64,000 bases of DNA, from positions 813,043 through 877,042 of the forward strand of contig NZ_JAUSVK010000001.1 in the NCBI RefSeq assembly GCF_030814655.1, in the 5' to 3' direction. Of the stretch, positions 41,659-50,539 are shown in pieces. The notes under the pieces were generated by a model. It searched no databases. It saw only the letters and a program-made list of their open reading frames with translations, and was not told the origin of the DNA. Source of the DNA: Labrys monachus (GTDB taxonomy: Bacteria > Pseudomonadota > Alphaproteobacteria > Rhizobiales > Labraceae). Made by a program: the position numbers and the translations under genes. The stretch's first letter is position 1; the number at the start of each line of letters is the position of its first letter.

Positions 41659-42687
41659 TCAGGGGCCGGACCGCAGGGACTCCTGTGCGATATGCGGCTT
41701 GATCTTTCCCCACAGGCCGAGCAGGCCGTCCGGCGAGACGAAGACGATCACCAGGAAGACTAGCCCGATCAGCGTGTTGAAGCGCTCGGCGCCGACGATG
41801 TCGATGGCGAAGGTCTGCATCATCACCACGACCACGGCGCCGAGGAACGGCCCGATCGGATGCCGGATGCCGCCGATGACGGCGATGATCAGCACATTGA
41901 TGGCGGCCGATACGCCGATCGTCCCGGGCGAGATGCGGCCGTTGAACCAGACGAGCAGCACGCCCGCCAGGCCGGCGATGACGCCGGCCAGGAACCAGGC
42001 GAAGATCTTGTGCGCCGTCACGTCGAAGCCGATCGCCCGCATGCGGCGCGGATTGTCGCGGATCGCCTGCAGCGTCAGCCCGAAGGTGGAGCGGGAGCCG
42101 TAGAGCACCGCCGCATAAACGAGGGCCGCCATGCCCAGGCACAGATAATAGAAGGCGACGGGGCTGCGCCAGTCGACCGACCAGAAGACCGGCGCCTTCA
42201 AGCCGGCAAAGCCCGGGAAGCCGTTGAAAATCGTGTAGTTCTGCTGGGTGAAGTAGAAGGTGGCGGTGGCGATCGCCAGCGTGATCATGATGGTGTAGAT
42301 GCCCTCGGTGCGCACCGAGATCGCGCCGATCAGCGCCGAGGCGAGGGCGGCGACCAGCACCGCGAAGGGAACGGCGATCCACCACGGCCAGCCGAAGCCG
42401 AGCACGCCCGAGCTGTTCTGCCCGAAGATCGCCACCATGTAGCCGGCGATGCCCGCCACCGTCATCTGCGCGAGGCTGACCATGCCGCCATAGCCGGCGA
42501 GCATCATCAGCGACAAAGCCAGCATGCCGAAGATGAGCGAATAGCCGCCGATCTGGGTCAGGAAGAAATCGGATCCGATGGCGGGAAAGATGACGAGGGC
42601 GACCGCCAGGGCGACATGCGCCGCGCCGAGCCGTTCGAGCCGGCTGCCCGAGGCGGATCGGTCCGCCGGCGTCGAGAGCAGGGTCAT
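41659..42687 (-). CDS. Branched-chain-type ABC permease (LivM family)
   Basis: 342-residue permease with about nine or ten membrane spans and the LivM signature GYGGMVSLAQMTVAGIAGYMVAIF, with RDNPRRMRAIGFDV in the coupling loop. It overlaps LivH by ATGA and ends 47 bases before the binding-protein gene. Confidence 0.92.
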   Translation of the reverse strand: MTLLSTPADRSASGSRLERLGAAHVALAVALVIFPAIGSDFFLTQIGGYSLIFGMLALSLMMLAGYGGMVSLAQMTVAGIAGYMVAIFGQNSSGVLGFGWPWWIAVPFAVLVAALASALIGAISVRTEGIYTIMITLAIATATFYFTQQNYTIFNGFPGFAGLKAPVFWSVDWRSPVAFYYLCLGMAALVYAAVLYGSRSTFGLTLQAIRDNPRRMRAIGFDVTAHKIFAWFLAGVIAGLAGVLLVWFNGRISPGTIGVSAAINVLIIAVIGGIRHPIGPFLGAVVVVMMQTFAIDIVGAERFNTLIGLVFLVIVFVSPDGLLGLWGKIKPHIAQESLRSGP

Positions 42688-43739
42688 CGCGCCCTCCCCA
42701 TGATGCCCTGGGGGCGGATGGCGAGCGTCACGACCATGATGAGGAAGGTCACCACCACGCCATAGGTGGGGAAGTAGACGAGGCCGATCTGCTCGGCGAG
42801 CCCGATCAGCAGCGCTCCGATGGCGGCGCCGGTGATCGAGCCCATGCCGCCGACGATGACGACGACCAGCGAGGCGAGCAGGTAGCGCACATCCTCGCCG
42901 GGCGCCACCGACAGGGCGGAGCCGCCGACGACGCCGGCAAAGCCCGCCAGCCCGGCGCCGACGGCGAAGACGACGGCGAACACGGCATGCACGTTGACGC
43001 CGGAGGCCGACAGCATGGCGCGGTCGTCCACGCCGGCGCGGATCATCATCCCCACCCGCGTCCGGTTGAGCATCAGCCACAGCCCGACGCCGATGGCGAT
43101 GGCGGTGAGGAGCACGACGAGGCGGTAGAAGGGGTAATTGAGGAAGACCGCGGCGCCGTTCGACTTCACGGCGGTGATCACCGGCAGCGTCACCGCGCCG
43201 TCCAGCCATGCGGGCGTGGCGATCTGGTAGGTCGAGCCGCCCCAGGCAGCGAGCATGAGGTCGGCGGCGACGATGGAAATGCCGATGGTGACCAGCGTCT
43301 GGCGCAGGTCGTCGCCCGCGAGCCGGCGGAAGACCAGCACCTGCATGACGACGCCGAGGGCGGCGAGCACCAGGAAGCCGGCGGCGACGCCGAGCAGCCA
43401 GTAGCCGGTGCGGGTGGTCACCTCATAGCCGACATAGGCGCCGAGCAGATAGAGCGATCCATGCGCGAGGTTGACGTTGCGCATCAGCCCGAAGACGAGC
43501 GTGAAGCCGCTCGCCACCAGGAAATACAGGCCGGCGAGCGTCAGCCCGTTGAGGATGGCGCTGGCGAAGGCCTTCTTCGAGATGAGGACGGCGTTCAGCC
43601 AGGCCGGCCAGATGCCCAGCATCAGCCAGAGCAGGAGCGCGCCGGCGAGCAGGCCCGCCAGCCCCCAGGCCTGCGCCCGGCTGAGGCCGCCGCCGGCCGG
43701 CAGGCCCGGTTGCGCCGATGTCCTCTGCGGCATGGTCAT
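42684..43739 (-). CDS. Branched-chain-type ABC permease (LivH family)
   Basis: 351-residue permease. After a Pro/Gly-rich N-terminus comes the LivH signature LNGLTLAGLYFLVASGFTLVFGLMRNVNLAHGSLYLLGAYVGY. The coupling-loop RAGVDDRAMLSASGVN precedes the last helices. The N-terminal 50 residues include an extra hydrophobic segment. The ATG at 43739 overlaps the amidohydrolase stop (ATGA). Confidence 0.92.
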   Translation of the reverse strand: MTMPQRTSAQPGLPAGGGLSRAQAWGLAGLLAGALLLWLMLGIWPAWLNAVLISKKAFASAILNGLTLAGLYFLVASGFTLVFGLMRNVNLAHGSLYLLGAYVGYEVTTRTGYWLLGVAAGFLVLAALGVVMQVLVFRRLAGDDLRQTLVTIGISIVAADLMLAAWGGSTYQIATPAWLDGAVTLPVITAVKSNGAAVFLNYPFYRLVVLLTAIAIGVGLWLMLNRTRVGMMIRAGVDDRAMLSASGVNVHAVFAVVFAVGAGLAGFAGVVGGSALSVAPGEDVRYLLASLVVVIVGGMGSITGAAIGALLIGLAEQIGLVYFPTYGVVVTFLIMVVTLAIRPQGIMGRAR

Positions 43740-45064
43740 GCCGTCAGCCGCCGGCGCTGCTCGGTGAGCCGCGGCGCCTTGTGGAACTTGCCGTCCTTCA
43801 TGATGGCCTGGATGCGGTTCTTGTCCTGCAGGATGCGCACATCGGCGATCGGGTCGCCGTCGACCAGCAGCAGGTCGGCGAGATAGCCCTCCTTGATCAG
43901 GCCGAGCTCGTCGCCCATGCCCATGATCTGGCCGCCATATTTGGTCGCCGCCTGGATCGCCTCCATCGGCGAGAAGCCGAGCATCTCGACGAAGGTCTGG
44001 ATATCCTTGGCGTTGGTGCCCTGCGGCGTCCAGGCGAAGCCGTAATCGCCGCCGATGCAGATGCGGATGCCGCGGCGATGCATCTTCTTCATCGTCTCCA
44101 CGCACATCGCGAGCTCGCGCTCATATTCCATCGACAGCCGCGAGCCCGGCTTGATGCCCCACTGCTCGGCATGGCGGGCGGTGTTGATCAGCCAGGCGAT
44201 GCCGGGCGCCACGAAATGCCTGTCCTTGGCGGCTTCCAGCATGTCCAGCGCTTCCTCGTCGGCGAAGGAGGCGTGATAGATGTTGGTGATGCCGTGGCGG
44301 ATGCATTGCTTGACCGAGCCGGAGGAGCGGGCATGGGCGGACAGCACCTTGTTGCGGCAGCGCGCCTCCGAGGCCGCCATCGCGACCTCCTCCTCCGACA
44401 TCGGCGTTTCCTCCGCGCCCATGCCGGTGATGGATTCGCCGGAGAGGTTGAGCTTGATGGAATCGACGCCGTATTTGATCAGCTGGCGCACCGTGCGGCG
44501 GACCTCTTCCGGCCCGGAGACGACAAGGCCGAGATTGAGGCCTTCATGGGGGATATGCGAGGGCGCGGCATCGCCGAGGCCGCCGACCGTGGTGATTTCG
44601 GGGCCGGCGGCGAGATAGCGGGGGCCGGGAAACCGGCCTTCGTTGATGAAGCGCTTGGCGACGACGTCGAGCCGCGGCTTGGCGGCGGCCGCGCCGCGCC
44701 CGCCGGTGAAGCCGGCATCGATCACCAGCTTCGCCATCTCCATGGTGACGAGCATGTGCTCCTCGAGCTCCATCATCTGGATGGGGTCGATGCCCGGGGC
44801 GTTGTTCCAGGACAGATGCAGATGCGCGTCGATCATGCCCGGCATCAGCGTCGAGCCCATGCCGTCGATCACGGTGGCGCCGCCATAGGATGCCGGAGAC
44901 GACCCAAAGCGGGAGGTGCCCCGCGTGACCTGCTTGATCCGGTTGCCCTGGATCAGCACTTCGCCGGTATAGGGATATTCGCCGGTCGCATCGAGAATGC
45001 GCACATTCGTCAAAAGCGTGCCGTTGCTGCCGTTGCCGGTCCAGCCGTAACTGTCTTCCGCCAT
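43736..45064 (-). CDS. Amidohydrolase (imidazolonepropionase/prolidase-like)
   Basis: 442-residue metal-dependent hydrolase. The binuclear-site signature Met-Ile-Asp-Ala-His-Leu-His is near residues 80-86; Lys in Ser-Ile-Lys-Leu, His in Leu-Ser-Ala-His-Ala and Tyr-His-Ala-Ser, and Asp in Gly-Gly-Asp-Tyr-Gly supply the rest. It hydrolyses a cyclic or linear C-N bond in the cytoplasm. GGGAGGAGACC precedes the ATG; a GTG seven codons upstream is less likely. Placement first before livH suggests that it acts on the imported compound. Confidence 0.87.
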   Translation of the reverse strand: MAEDSYGWTGNGSNGTLLTNVRILDATGEYPYTGEVLIQGNRIKQVTRGTSRFGSSPASYGGATVIDGMGSTLMPGMIDAHLHLSWNNAPGIDPIQMMELEEHMLVTMEMAKLVIDAGFTGGRGAAAAKPRLDVVAKRFINEGRFPGPRYLAAGPEITTVGGLGDAAPSHIPHEGLNLGLVVSGPEEVRRTVRQLIKYGVDSIKLNLSGESITGMGAEETPMSEEEVAMAASEARCRNKVLSAHARSSGSVKQCIRHGITNIYHASFADEEALDMLEAAKDRHFVAPGIAWLINTARHAEQWGIKPGSRLSMEYERELAMCVETMKKMHRRGIRICIGGDYGFAWTPQGTNAKDIQTFVEMLGFSPMEAIQAATKYGGQIMGMGDELGLIKEGYLADLLLVDGDPIADVRILQDKNRIQAIMKDGKFHKAPRLTEQRRRLTA

Positions 45065-45084
45065 GGTCTCCTCCCGGAGGTTCA

Positions 45085-45105
45085 CGCGGGACCATGTCCC
45101 TCGCG
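45085..45105 (-). other. Intra-operon hairpin between alpha/beta hydrolase and amidohydrolase
   Basis: GGGAC/GTCCC stem around CAT, extended by CGCG/CGCG with one bulge, in the 57-base gap. Possible RNA-processing or attenuation element; no function shown. Confidence 0.3.
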
Positions 45106-45121
45106 ACCCCTTTTTTTGAGT

Positions 45122-45901
45122 TCAGCTCCCGTGTTGCTGGAGAAACGCCGCCAGTCTGCGGTTGCTTTCCTGCGCCCGCTCGATCGTCACCCAATGCCCG
45201 CAGCGCTCGACCACGCACAGGCGCGCGCCGGCGATCCTCTCCGACAGGATCTGAGCCATGCTGACGGGGGCGACGGGATCGGCGTCGCCCGTCACCAGCA
45301 GCGTCGGCGCCTTGATCCGGGACCACTCGGCGGGCTGCGCCGCCGACAGCGCCTCGCAGGTCTTCGCATAGCCCTCGGCCGGCTGCCGCATCACCGATTC
45401 CCGCACGAAGGCGACCGCCTCGGGCTTTTCCGCATGCGTGGACGGCGACAGGGTGTTGGCGATGATCTGGTCGGCGATGGCCTCCATTCCCTCCGACCGG
45501 GCCTTCTTCGCCCGTTCGATCAAGCCGTTCCTCGCCGCATCCGGCGGAGCGGTCAGGGCGCCGAACAGCGTCAGCGAGGCCACCCTGTCGGGGGTCTCGG
45601 CGGCGATGCGCTGGCAGACCAGCGTGCCGAGCGAGTGGCCGACGACATGCGCCCTGCGGATGCCGAGCGAGTCCAGCCCCGAGATGACCGCTTCGGCCAG
45701 CCACTCGATGGACAATCTCTCGAACGGCACCGGCGAGCGGCCGGAGCCCGGCAGGTCCGGGCGAACGACGCGGTAGTTGGCGAGAACCGCCATCTGCGGC
45801 TGGTAGGTGTTGGACGTGCCGCCGAGGCCGTGGACCATCACCACGGGAAAGCCGTCGCCCCTGACGTCCGCGACAATGGCGCCGCCGGCGATCGAAGCCA
45901 T
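45122..45901 (-). CDS. Alpha/beta hydrolase
   Basis: 259-residue serine hydrolase with nucleophile Gly-His-Ser-Leu-Gly (Ser90), an oxyanion His-Gly-Leu-Gly-Gly (24-28), Asp in VTGDADPV and His in CGHW near the C-terminus. It resembles 3-oxoadipate enol-lactonase and C-C bond hydrolases. It overlaps the FAH gene by one base (TGATG). With FAH-family and amidohydrolase neighbours it probably forms a ring-cleavage-type catabolic route. Confidence 0.87.
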   Translation of the reverse strand: MASIAGGAIVADVRGDGFPVVMVHGLGGTSNTYQPQMAVLANYRVVRPDLPGSGRSPVPFERLSIEWLAEAVISGLDSLGIRRAHVVGHSLGTLVCQRIAAETPDRVASLTLFGALTAPPDAARNGLIERAKKARSEGMEAIADQIIANTLSPSTHAEKPEAVAFVRESVMRQPAEGYAKTCEALSAAQPAEWSRIKAPTLLVTGDADPVAPVSMAQILSERIAGARLCVVERCGHWVTIERAQESNRRLAAFLQQHGS

Positions 45902-46776
45902 CAGGCAAACTCCGCGAACCGGTTTTCCAGCGTGCCGATGCCGTCGATCTCGACGCGCACGACGTCACCGGATTTGAGATATTTCGGCGGGTCGAAGCCG
46001 ATGCCGACGCCGGAGGGCGTCCCGGTCGCGATGATGTCGCCGGGGCGCAGGGTGATGCCTTCCGACAGCGTGGCGATGATGGTGGGGATGTCGAAGATCA
46101 GCAGCGAGACCTTGGAATTCTGGCGCAGATCGCCATTGACGAAGCAGCGGATGCCGGCGTTCGCCAGGTCGAATTCGTCCTTGGAGACGGCCCAGGGACC
46201 CATCGGGCAGAACGTGTCCTGCGATTTGCCGATCAGCCACTGGCTGTATTTGCCCTGCAGGTCGCGGGCCGTCACGTCGTTGACGATGGTGTAGCCCCAG
46301 ACGTGGTCGAGGGCGTTCTCCTTCGAGATGCCGCGGCCCTCCCGGCCGATGATGACGGCGAGTTCGGCTTCGTAGTCGATCGACGACGACACTTTCGCAT
46401 CGATCAGGACCTTCGCATGGTTCGGGACTACCGAGTCCGGCAGCTTGGAGAAGATGATCGGATTCTTCGGCACCGCGCCCGCGGCGGCACTCGAATCGAA
46501 GCCGCTCCTGGCGAATTCATGCGCGTGCTCGTGGTAGTTCTTGCCGACGCAGAAGATGTTGCGGCGGGGGCGGGGAATCGGCGCCTCGATCTCGACCGCG
46601 CTCAGGGGAAGGGGCGAGAGGGTCCGCGGCAGGGGGGCGGCGCCGCGGTCGATGACCGCCAAGATGCCGGATCTCGCCGCCTCGACGGTGAAATCGAACG
46701 GCGCCACCGTCTGGCGGTCGAGGTCGACAAGGCCGACACGGCGCTCGCCGGCGATCGAAAAGGTCGCAACCCTCAC
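45901..46776 (-). CDS. Fumarylacetoacetate hydrolase-family protein
   Basis: 291-residue enzyme. The metal-binding Glu/Glu/Asp set is in Ser-Ser-Ile-Asp-Tyr-Glu-Ala-Glu-Leu-Ala-Val-Ile-Ile-Gly, and Gly-Lys-Asn-Tyr, WLIGKSQDTFCPMGPW and GTPSGVGIGF are family segments. It hydrolyses or decarboxylates beta-keto acids such as acylpyruvates or 2-hydroxyhepta-dienedioates. GTG start with AGGGAGA upstream; first gene of the long minus-strand operon, divergent from the GntR regulator. Confidence 0.9.
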   Translation of the reverse strand: MRVATFSIAGERRVGLVDLDRQTVAPFDFTVEAARSGILAVIDRGAAPLPRTLSPLPLSAVEIEAPIPRPRRNIFCVGKNYHEHAHEFARSGFDSSAAAGAVPKNPIIFSKLPDSVVPNHAKVLIDAKVSSSIDYEAELAVIIGREGRGISKENALDHVWGYTIVNDVTARDLQGKYSQWLIGKSQDTFCPMGPWAVSKDEFDLANAGIRCFVNGDLRQNSKVSLLIFDIPTIIATLSEGITLRPGDIIATGTPSGVGIGFDPPKYLKSGDVVRVEIDGIGTLENRFAEFA

Positions 46777-46799
46777 GGTATCTCTCCCTGATCCTTTTT

Positions 46800-46971
46800 T
46801 GGACCATTTTGTAGTCCTTTGAGAAGCAGGCTAGCTTCGATCGACTCGTCATGCAAGCGTATTCCGAGAGGGATTGCCGTGCCGATCGCCTCGGACGGGC
46901 GACGAGGGCACGGCGAAGCCCGGTCGGGCAGGCGGTGGACGCATCCTGAAGATGTTGCTATCAATGGTCCA
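46800..46971. promoter_or_regulatory. Divergent promoter region with TGGACCA and TGGTCCA
   Basis: TGGACCA at 46800-46806, just upstream of the FAH gene, and its reverse complement TGGTCCA at 46965-46971, just before the GntR gene. GGAC...GTCC also brackets CATTTTGTA near 46801-46817. Such TGGT/ACCA elements are plausible GntR/FadR-type sites for the regulator encoded beside them. Confidence 0.4.
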
Positions 46972-46999
46972 GTATTGGATCAGTTCGGGATTGAATCGG

Positions 47000-47671
47000 A
47001 TGCCGAGGCTCGTCGCGGGCGATATCGCCGCCACGCTCAGGAAGCGCATATCGGCGGGCGAATGGAGCGAGAGCGGCAGGATGCCGGCCGAGCGGGACCT
47101 CGCCGACGAATATGGCGTGGCCCGCAACACGATGCGCCGTGCCGTCGGCCTCCTCGAGGAGGAGGGAGCGCTGGTCCGCCATGTCGGCCGCGGCACCTTC
47201 CTGGTGACGGCCAACCCCCATTCGCTGGCGGGCGCCGTCGCCCGGATGGAAGGCACGAGCCCGGCGGACATGATGGAGATCCGGCTGCTGCTCGAGCCCG
47301 CGGCGGCCTCCTTCGCGGCGACGAACGCCAGCACGGGCGATCTCAACGGCGTAAGGGAGGCGCATGCGAGCGCGTCGGAATCGACCGACATGCCGGTCTT
47401 CGAGCATTGGGACGCGGAATTCCACAGCCGCATCTTCGCCTGCTCGCGCAATGATTTCCTGAAGGAAATCCACAATGTCATGCGCATCCTGCGCAACCAG
47501 TCGCCATGGTTCGAGATGAAGAAGCGCTCGTTTTCCGAGGAGCGGCGGCAGCTCTATTGCGACGAGCACAAGGCCGTCGTCGAGGCTCTCTTTCGCCGCG
47601 ACCCGGATGCCGCCCGCGAGGCGATGCATGCGCATCTGCTCACCGTCCAGCGAAACCTGCTCGGCCGATGA
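47000..47671 (+). CDS. GntR/FadR-family transcriptional regulator
   Basis: 223-residue regulator from the ATG at 47000: N-terminal winged helix (MPAERDLADEYGVARNTMRRAVGLLEEEGALVRHVGRGTFL) and C-terminal FCD domain with MMEIRLLLEP and the metal/ligand His residues in ...FHSRIF and HKAVVEAL, HAHL. In-frame ATGs at 46952 and 46964 would extend the N-terminus; no ribosome site is strong. Divergent from the FAH-to-Liv operon, it probably represses that operon in response to the imported compound. Confidence 0.85.
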   Translation: MPRLVAGDIAATLRKRISAGEWSESGRMPAERDLADEYGVARNTMRRAVGLLEEEGALVRHVGRGTFLVTANPHSLAGAVARMEGTSPADMMEIRLLLEPAAASFAATNASTGDLNGVREAHASASESTDMPVFEHWDAEFHSRIFACSRNDFLKEIHNVMRILRNQSPWFEMKKRSFSEERRQLYCDEHKAVVEALFRRDPDAAREAMHAHLLTVQRNLLGR

Positions 47672-47773
47672 GTCTTGCCGGCCGAGGGAGGCGGCGAGGA
47701 TCGCGCTGGCCGGTCGAAACGGAGAGCCGGAGCGGCACGGACAACCCGCGGCCGGTGGATATGCGGCTCCGCT

Positions 47774-47787
47774 TTGATCCAGATCAA
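47774..47787. promoter_or_regulatory. FixK/FNR box TTGAT-CCAG-ATCAA
   Basis: Perfect consensus. Centred 61 bases upstream of the ATG at 47842, so a class II start near 47822 would leave a short leader. Predicts low-oxygen activation of the small protein and the spermidine-synthase-like gene. Confidence 0.7.
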
Positions 47788-47841
47788 TTCCGGCGGTCCG
47801 GGGGAACATTCTAATGGCACGATGACCTCGAACCAGACGGA

Positions 47842-48069
47842 ATGCCAGGCATGGAGAAAGCGGACGACCTGATCGATCGGTGCAATCGGCTGATCGGTGA
47901 AGGAATGGATTTTCCGATGATCTGGAATTCCTATCTGAAAGGGCATCGGCTGGTGCTCGGGCCACCGATTCAAAGCTACCGCAACGACCAGCCGGTGTTG
48001 CGCGTGCCCTTGTTTTATCGCCAGACATTGATTTTCATGGCGTCGGAGGCTCAATTTGCGATTGAGTGA
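47842..48069 (+). CDS. Small protein of unknown function (75 residues)
   Basis: Small soluble protein beginning Met-Pro-Gly-Met-Glu-Lys, with a start alternative at Met4. It contains Trp-Asn-Ser-Tyr-Leu-Lys-Gly-His and a basic/hydrophobic C-terminal half, and no membrane span. It is immediately downstream of a perfect FixK box and its 3' end nearly reaches the next gene. I do not recognise a family. Confidence 0.55.
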   Translation: MPGMEKADDLIDRCNRLIGEGMDFPMIWNSYLKGHRLVLGPPIQSYRNDQPVLRVPLFYRQTLIFMASEAQFAIE

Positions 48070-48124
48070 ATTGGGCATATTGCGCGGCTGCCGGTGGCGG
48101 GGCGTTTGGGGGCGGAATTCGAGA

Positions 48125-48886
48125 ATGCGGACGCTGGGAGTCTTCGACGGTGTAAACGGCACGATCTCCATCATCGAGGACAAGGCGACCGGCGCCCGGC
48201 GCTATTACGAAGGCAATGCGTTCCAGAGCCACGCTCTGCCGACCGGCACGAGCTGCTTCACCTATGTCCACCTGATGGACGGCCTGCTGCGCGAGGCCTC
48301 CAATATCCTCCTGCTCGGCTGCGCCGGCGGCACGCTCGCCACGATGCTGCATCGGCAGGGCAAGACGGTGACGGTCGTCGACCGCAACCCGCAAAGCTTC
48401 GCCCTGGCGCGGGACTATTTCTGGATGCCGAAGGAGATCCGCTGCCAGACCGCCGACTTCCGCGACTTCGTCGCGCAGACGCCGGACCGCTTCGACGGCA
48501 TCGGCATCGACGTGGGCGGGCCCGGCTTTTCGCCCGAGGCGGTCTTCGATGGTCCGGCCCTGCTCGCCCTGCGCCGCGTCCTGGCCCGGAACGGCCGTAT
48601 GGCGATGAACATCCTGGTGGAGGACGGCATGGATCCGTTCACGGCCGGGCTGGCCTGCAGCCTCGCAGGCCCTGACCTGAATGCCTGGATCATCGAGGAG
48701 GCGAACGAATCGGAGCGCAACGCCATCATCGCCTGCGCGCCCGAGGATCGCCTGCGCCTGGAGCCGCGCTCGATGCCGGCGGCGATCGCCAGGGATGTTT
48801 CGAGCTGGTTCGTGCGGCGTCCGCAGCCGGGCGCGGCCAAGAGCTTTCCGCGGGCACCCCTCGGTCTGTTCGGTCGCTCCGTCTGA
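48125..48886 (+). CDS. Spermidine-synthase-like class I SAM-fold protein
   Basis: 253-residue protein with the polyamine-synthase-type Rossmann core: YYEGNAFQSH, then LLLGCAGGTLATMLHRQG (motif I), VTVVDRNP (acidic loop) and DGIGIDVGGPGFSP. The aminopropyltransferase gatekeeping residues are not all evident, so catalytic identity is open; methyltransferase or orphan is possible. The ATG at 48125 is chosen for the family start; a TTG at 48056 would overlap the preceding small gene. It probably shares the FixK-controlled transcript. Confidence 0.7.
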   Translation: MRTLGVFDGVNGTISIIEDKATGARRYYEGNAFQSHALPTGTSCFTYVHLMDGLLREASNILLLGCAGGTLATMLHRQGKTVTVVDRNPQSFALARDYFWMPKEIRCQTADFRDFVAQTPDRFDGIGIDVGGPGFSPEAVFDGPALLALRRVLARNGRMAMNILVEDGMDPFTAGLACSLAGPDLNAWIIEEANESERNAIIACAPEDRLRLEPRSMPAAIARDVSSWFVRRPQPGAAKSFPRAPLGLFGRSV

Positions 48887-48907
48887 TGCCGCGGGAGCGC
48901 CGCGCGG

Positions 48908-49843
48908 CTACCGGCGATCCTCCCTGTTCCTGGCGCGCCTGATCTCGTAGTCGGCGTTGCGCTTGAGGAAGTCGATCAGCGAGAGCAGCGTCTGCGAGCG
49001 CGCGCGGCTGGCCTTCCAGGCCACCCCGACATCCATGGTGGGGATTTCGTCGCTGAGGTCGCAGGTCTCGATCCTCTGGCCCTCCAGCGACCACGGACGG
49101 TAGACCATGTCGGACAGGACGGTGATGCCCATGCCGGCGGCGACCATGGTGCGCACCGCCTCGACGGAACTCGTCTGGAAGACCACGTTCGGATGCACGC
49201 CGGCCTTCGTCCAATAGCCTGCCTGCGTCTTCATCGCCTCGTCCACGGTCAGCGCGATATAGGGATGATTGACCACGTCGGCGAGCGAGACCTGCCCCTT
49301 GCGCGACAATGCGTGCTCGGCCGGAAGCCACAGGCGCCGCTGCGAGCGCACCAGGGTTTCGTGGCCGATCTCGTCCTGATTGCCGAGATTGGAGGTGAGC
49401 ATGACAGCCAGATCGATGGTTTCGGCCACCAGAGCGGCCTCGATTTCCGGGCGTTCGGCTTCGCTCAGGATGATGTCGATGCCGGGAAAGAGGCGTTGGA
49501 CGCGGTGGATCAGCGGCATGACGAAATAGCCAGCCACCGTGTAGGTCACGCCGATGCGCACCGCCCCGACGATGCCGGCGGGCGTGTCGACGGCTATCCG
49601 GGTCGCCTCGTTCACGGCGGCGATGATCTGTTCGGCGTGGCGCAGGAAATGGGAGCCGGCCGGCGTCAGCGCGACACCGGTCGGCCGCCTTTCCAGAAGG
49701 GGCGCGCCGAGCAGGGCCTCCAATTGCTGGATGGCGGCCGTCACGGCGGATTGGGAGACGTTGAGCTCGACCGCGGCCCGGCTCACCTGGCCCAGACGGG
49801 CGGCGGCCACGAAATAGCGCGCATGCTTGAAATTGAAGTCCAT
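48908..49843 (-). CDS. LysR-family transcriptional regulator
   Basis: 311-residue regulator. The N-terminal winged helix (KHARYFVAAARLGQVSRAAVELNVSQSAVTAAIQQLEALLG) is followed by a periplasmic-binding-like effector domain. It is upstream of no divergent partner, but MaoC and aldo/keto reductase genes lie on the same strand just above it, so it may control those or distant targets. Convergent with the spermidine-synthase-like gene. Confidence 0.9.
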   Translation of the reverse strand: MDFNFKHARYFVAAARLGQVSRAAVELNVSQSAVTAAIQQLEALLGAPLLERRPTGVALTPAGSHFLRHAEQIIAAVNEATRIAVDTPAGIVGAVRIGVTYTVAGYFVMPLIHRVQRLFPGIDIILSEAERPEIEAALVAETIDLAVMLTSNLGNQDEIGHETLVRSQRRLWLPAEHALSRKGQVSLADVVNHPYIALTVDEAMKTQAGYWTKAGVHPNVVFQTSSVEAVRTMVAAGMGITVLSDMVYRPWSLEGQRIETCDLSDEIPTMDVGVAWKASRARSQTLLSLIDFLKRNADYEIRRARNREDRR

Positions 49844-49932
49844 GACGAGCCGGCAACTCCCGGGCCGTATCTGTTTTCCCGATACGGCATTGTGGAATTG
49901 CCATTTAATGAATGTCTAAAGGATGGGCAAGC

Positions 49933-50484
49933 CTAGCTATTGGGCAGTCCTGCGTCACTGCCATCGCCCGCACCGCCATCCGTGGGGTCGGCGCTTTCGC
50001 GCCGGTCCCGCAGGATCATCAGCGTGTTCGTGCCGCTCTGGACGACCCGCCCGTGCTGGTTCACCACGTGGAATCCCAGTTCGACGATGGCGCGGCCGGG
50101 ATGGCGCGTTTCCCGCTTGCCCAGGACGCTGATCCTGGCGAAGAGCCGGTCGGCGATGAAGACGGGGGCGTCGAACGACCATCGCCAGCCGAGCGATGCC
50201 ACCGCATGGAACAGGGCCTCCGACTGGTTCTTCAGCCCGTCGACGATGGCGAGCACCAGGAGGCCATGGGCGATGCGTCCGGGAAAACCGAGGTCCCGCG
50301 CCGCCGCCTCGTCCATGTGAACTGCGAAAAAGTCGCCCGACAGCGCCGCGAACCGATCGATGTGGCTCTCGGTGATGGTGGCCGGCGGCGTGGCGTACCA
50401 GTCGCCGACCTCGATGTCCTCGTAATGATAGCGGCCGCCGGCGAGCTGCCGGCCCGGCGGGAAGGTTGCGGGCGAACTGCTCAT
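49933..50484 (-). CDS. MaoC-like dehydratase (hot-dog fold)
   Basis: 183-residue protein with the R-specific enoyl-CoA hydratase signature Phe-Ala-Ala-Leu-Ser-Gly-Asp-x-x-x-Val-His (Asp and His) followed by GFPGRIAHGLL. It hydrates an enoyl-CoA or dehydrates a hydroxyacyl-CoA, and could link to the acyl-CoA dehydrogenase at 59578-60723. GGAAG precedes the ATG; the upstream frame is a shadow of the aldo/keto reductase. It lies 55 bases after that gene. Confidence 0.85.
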   Translation of the reverse strand: MSSSPATFPPGRQLAGGRYHYEDIEVGDWYATPPATITESHIDRFAALSGDFFAVHMDEAAARDLGFPGRIAHGLLVLAIVDGLKNQSEALFHAVASLGWRWSFDAPVFIADRLFARISVLGKRETRHPGRAIVELGFHVVNQHGRVVQSGTNTLMILRDRRESADPTDGGAGDGSDAGLPNS

Positions 50485-50539
50485 GACATTCTTCCGGATC
50501 GTTCCGCGCGCGCCGGCACCATGGCGGGCATGACCTTGC

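Noticed and set aside
47815-47835. Sigma-54 promoter around TGGCACGATG
   Set aside because: The GC element at the required distance is absent.
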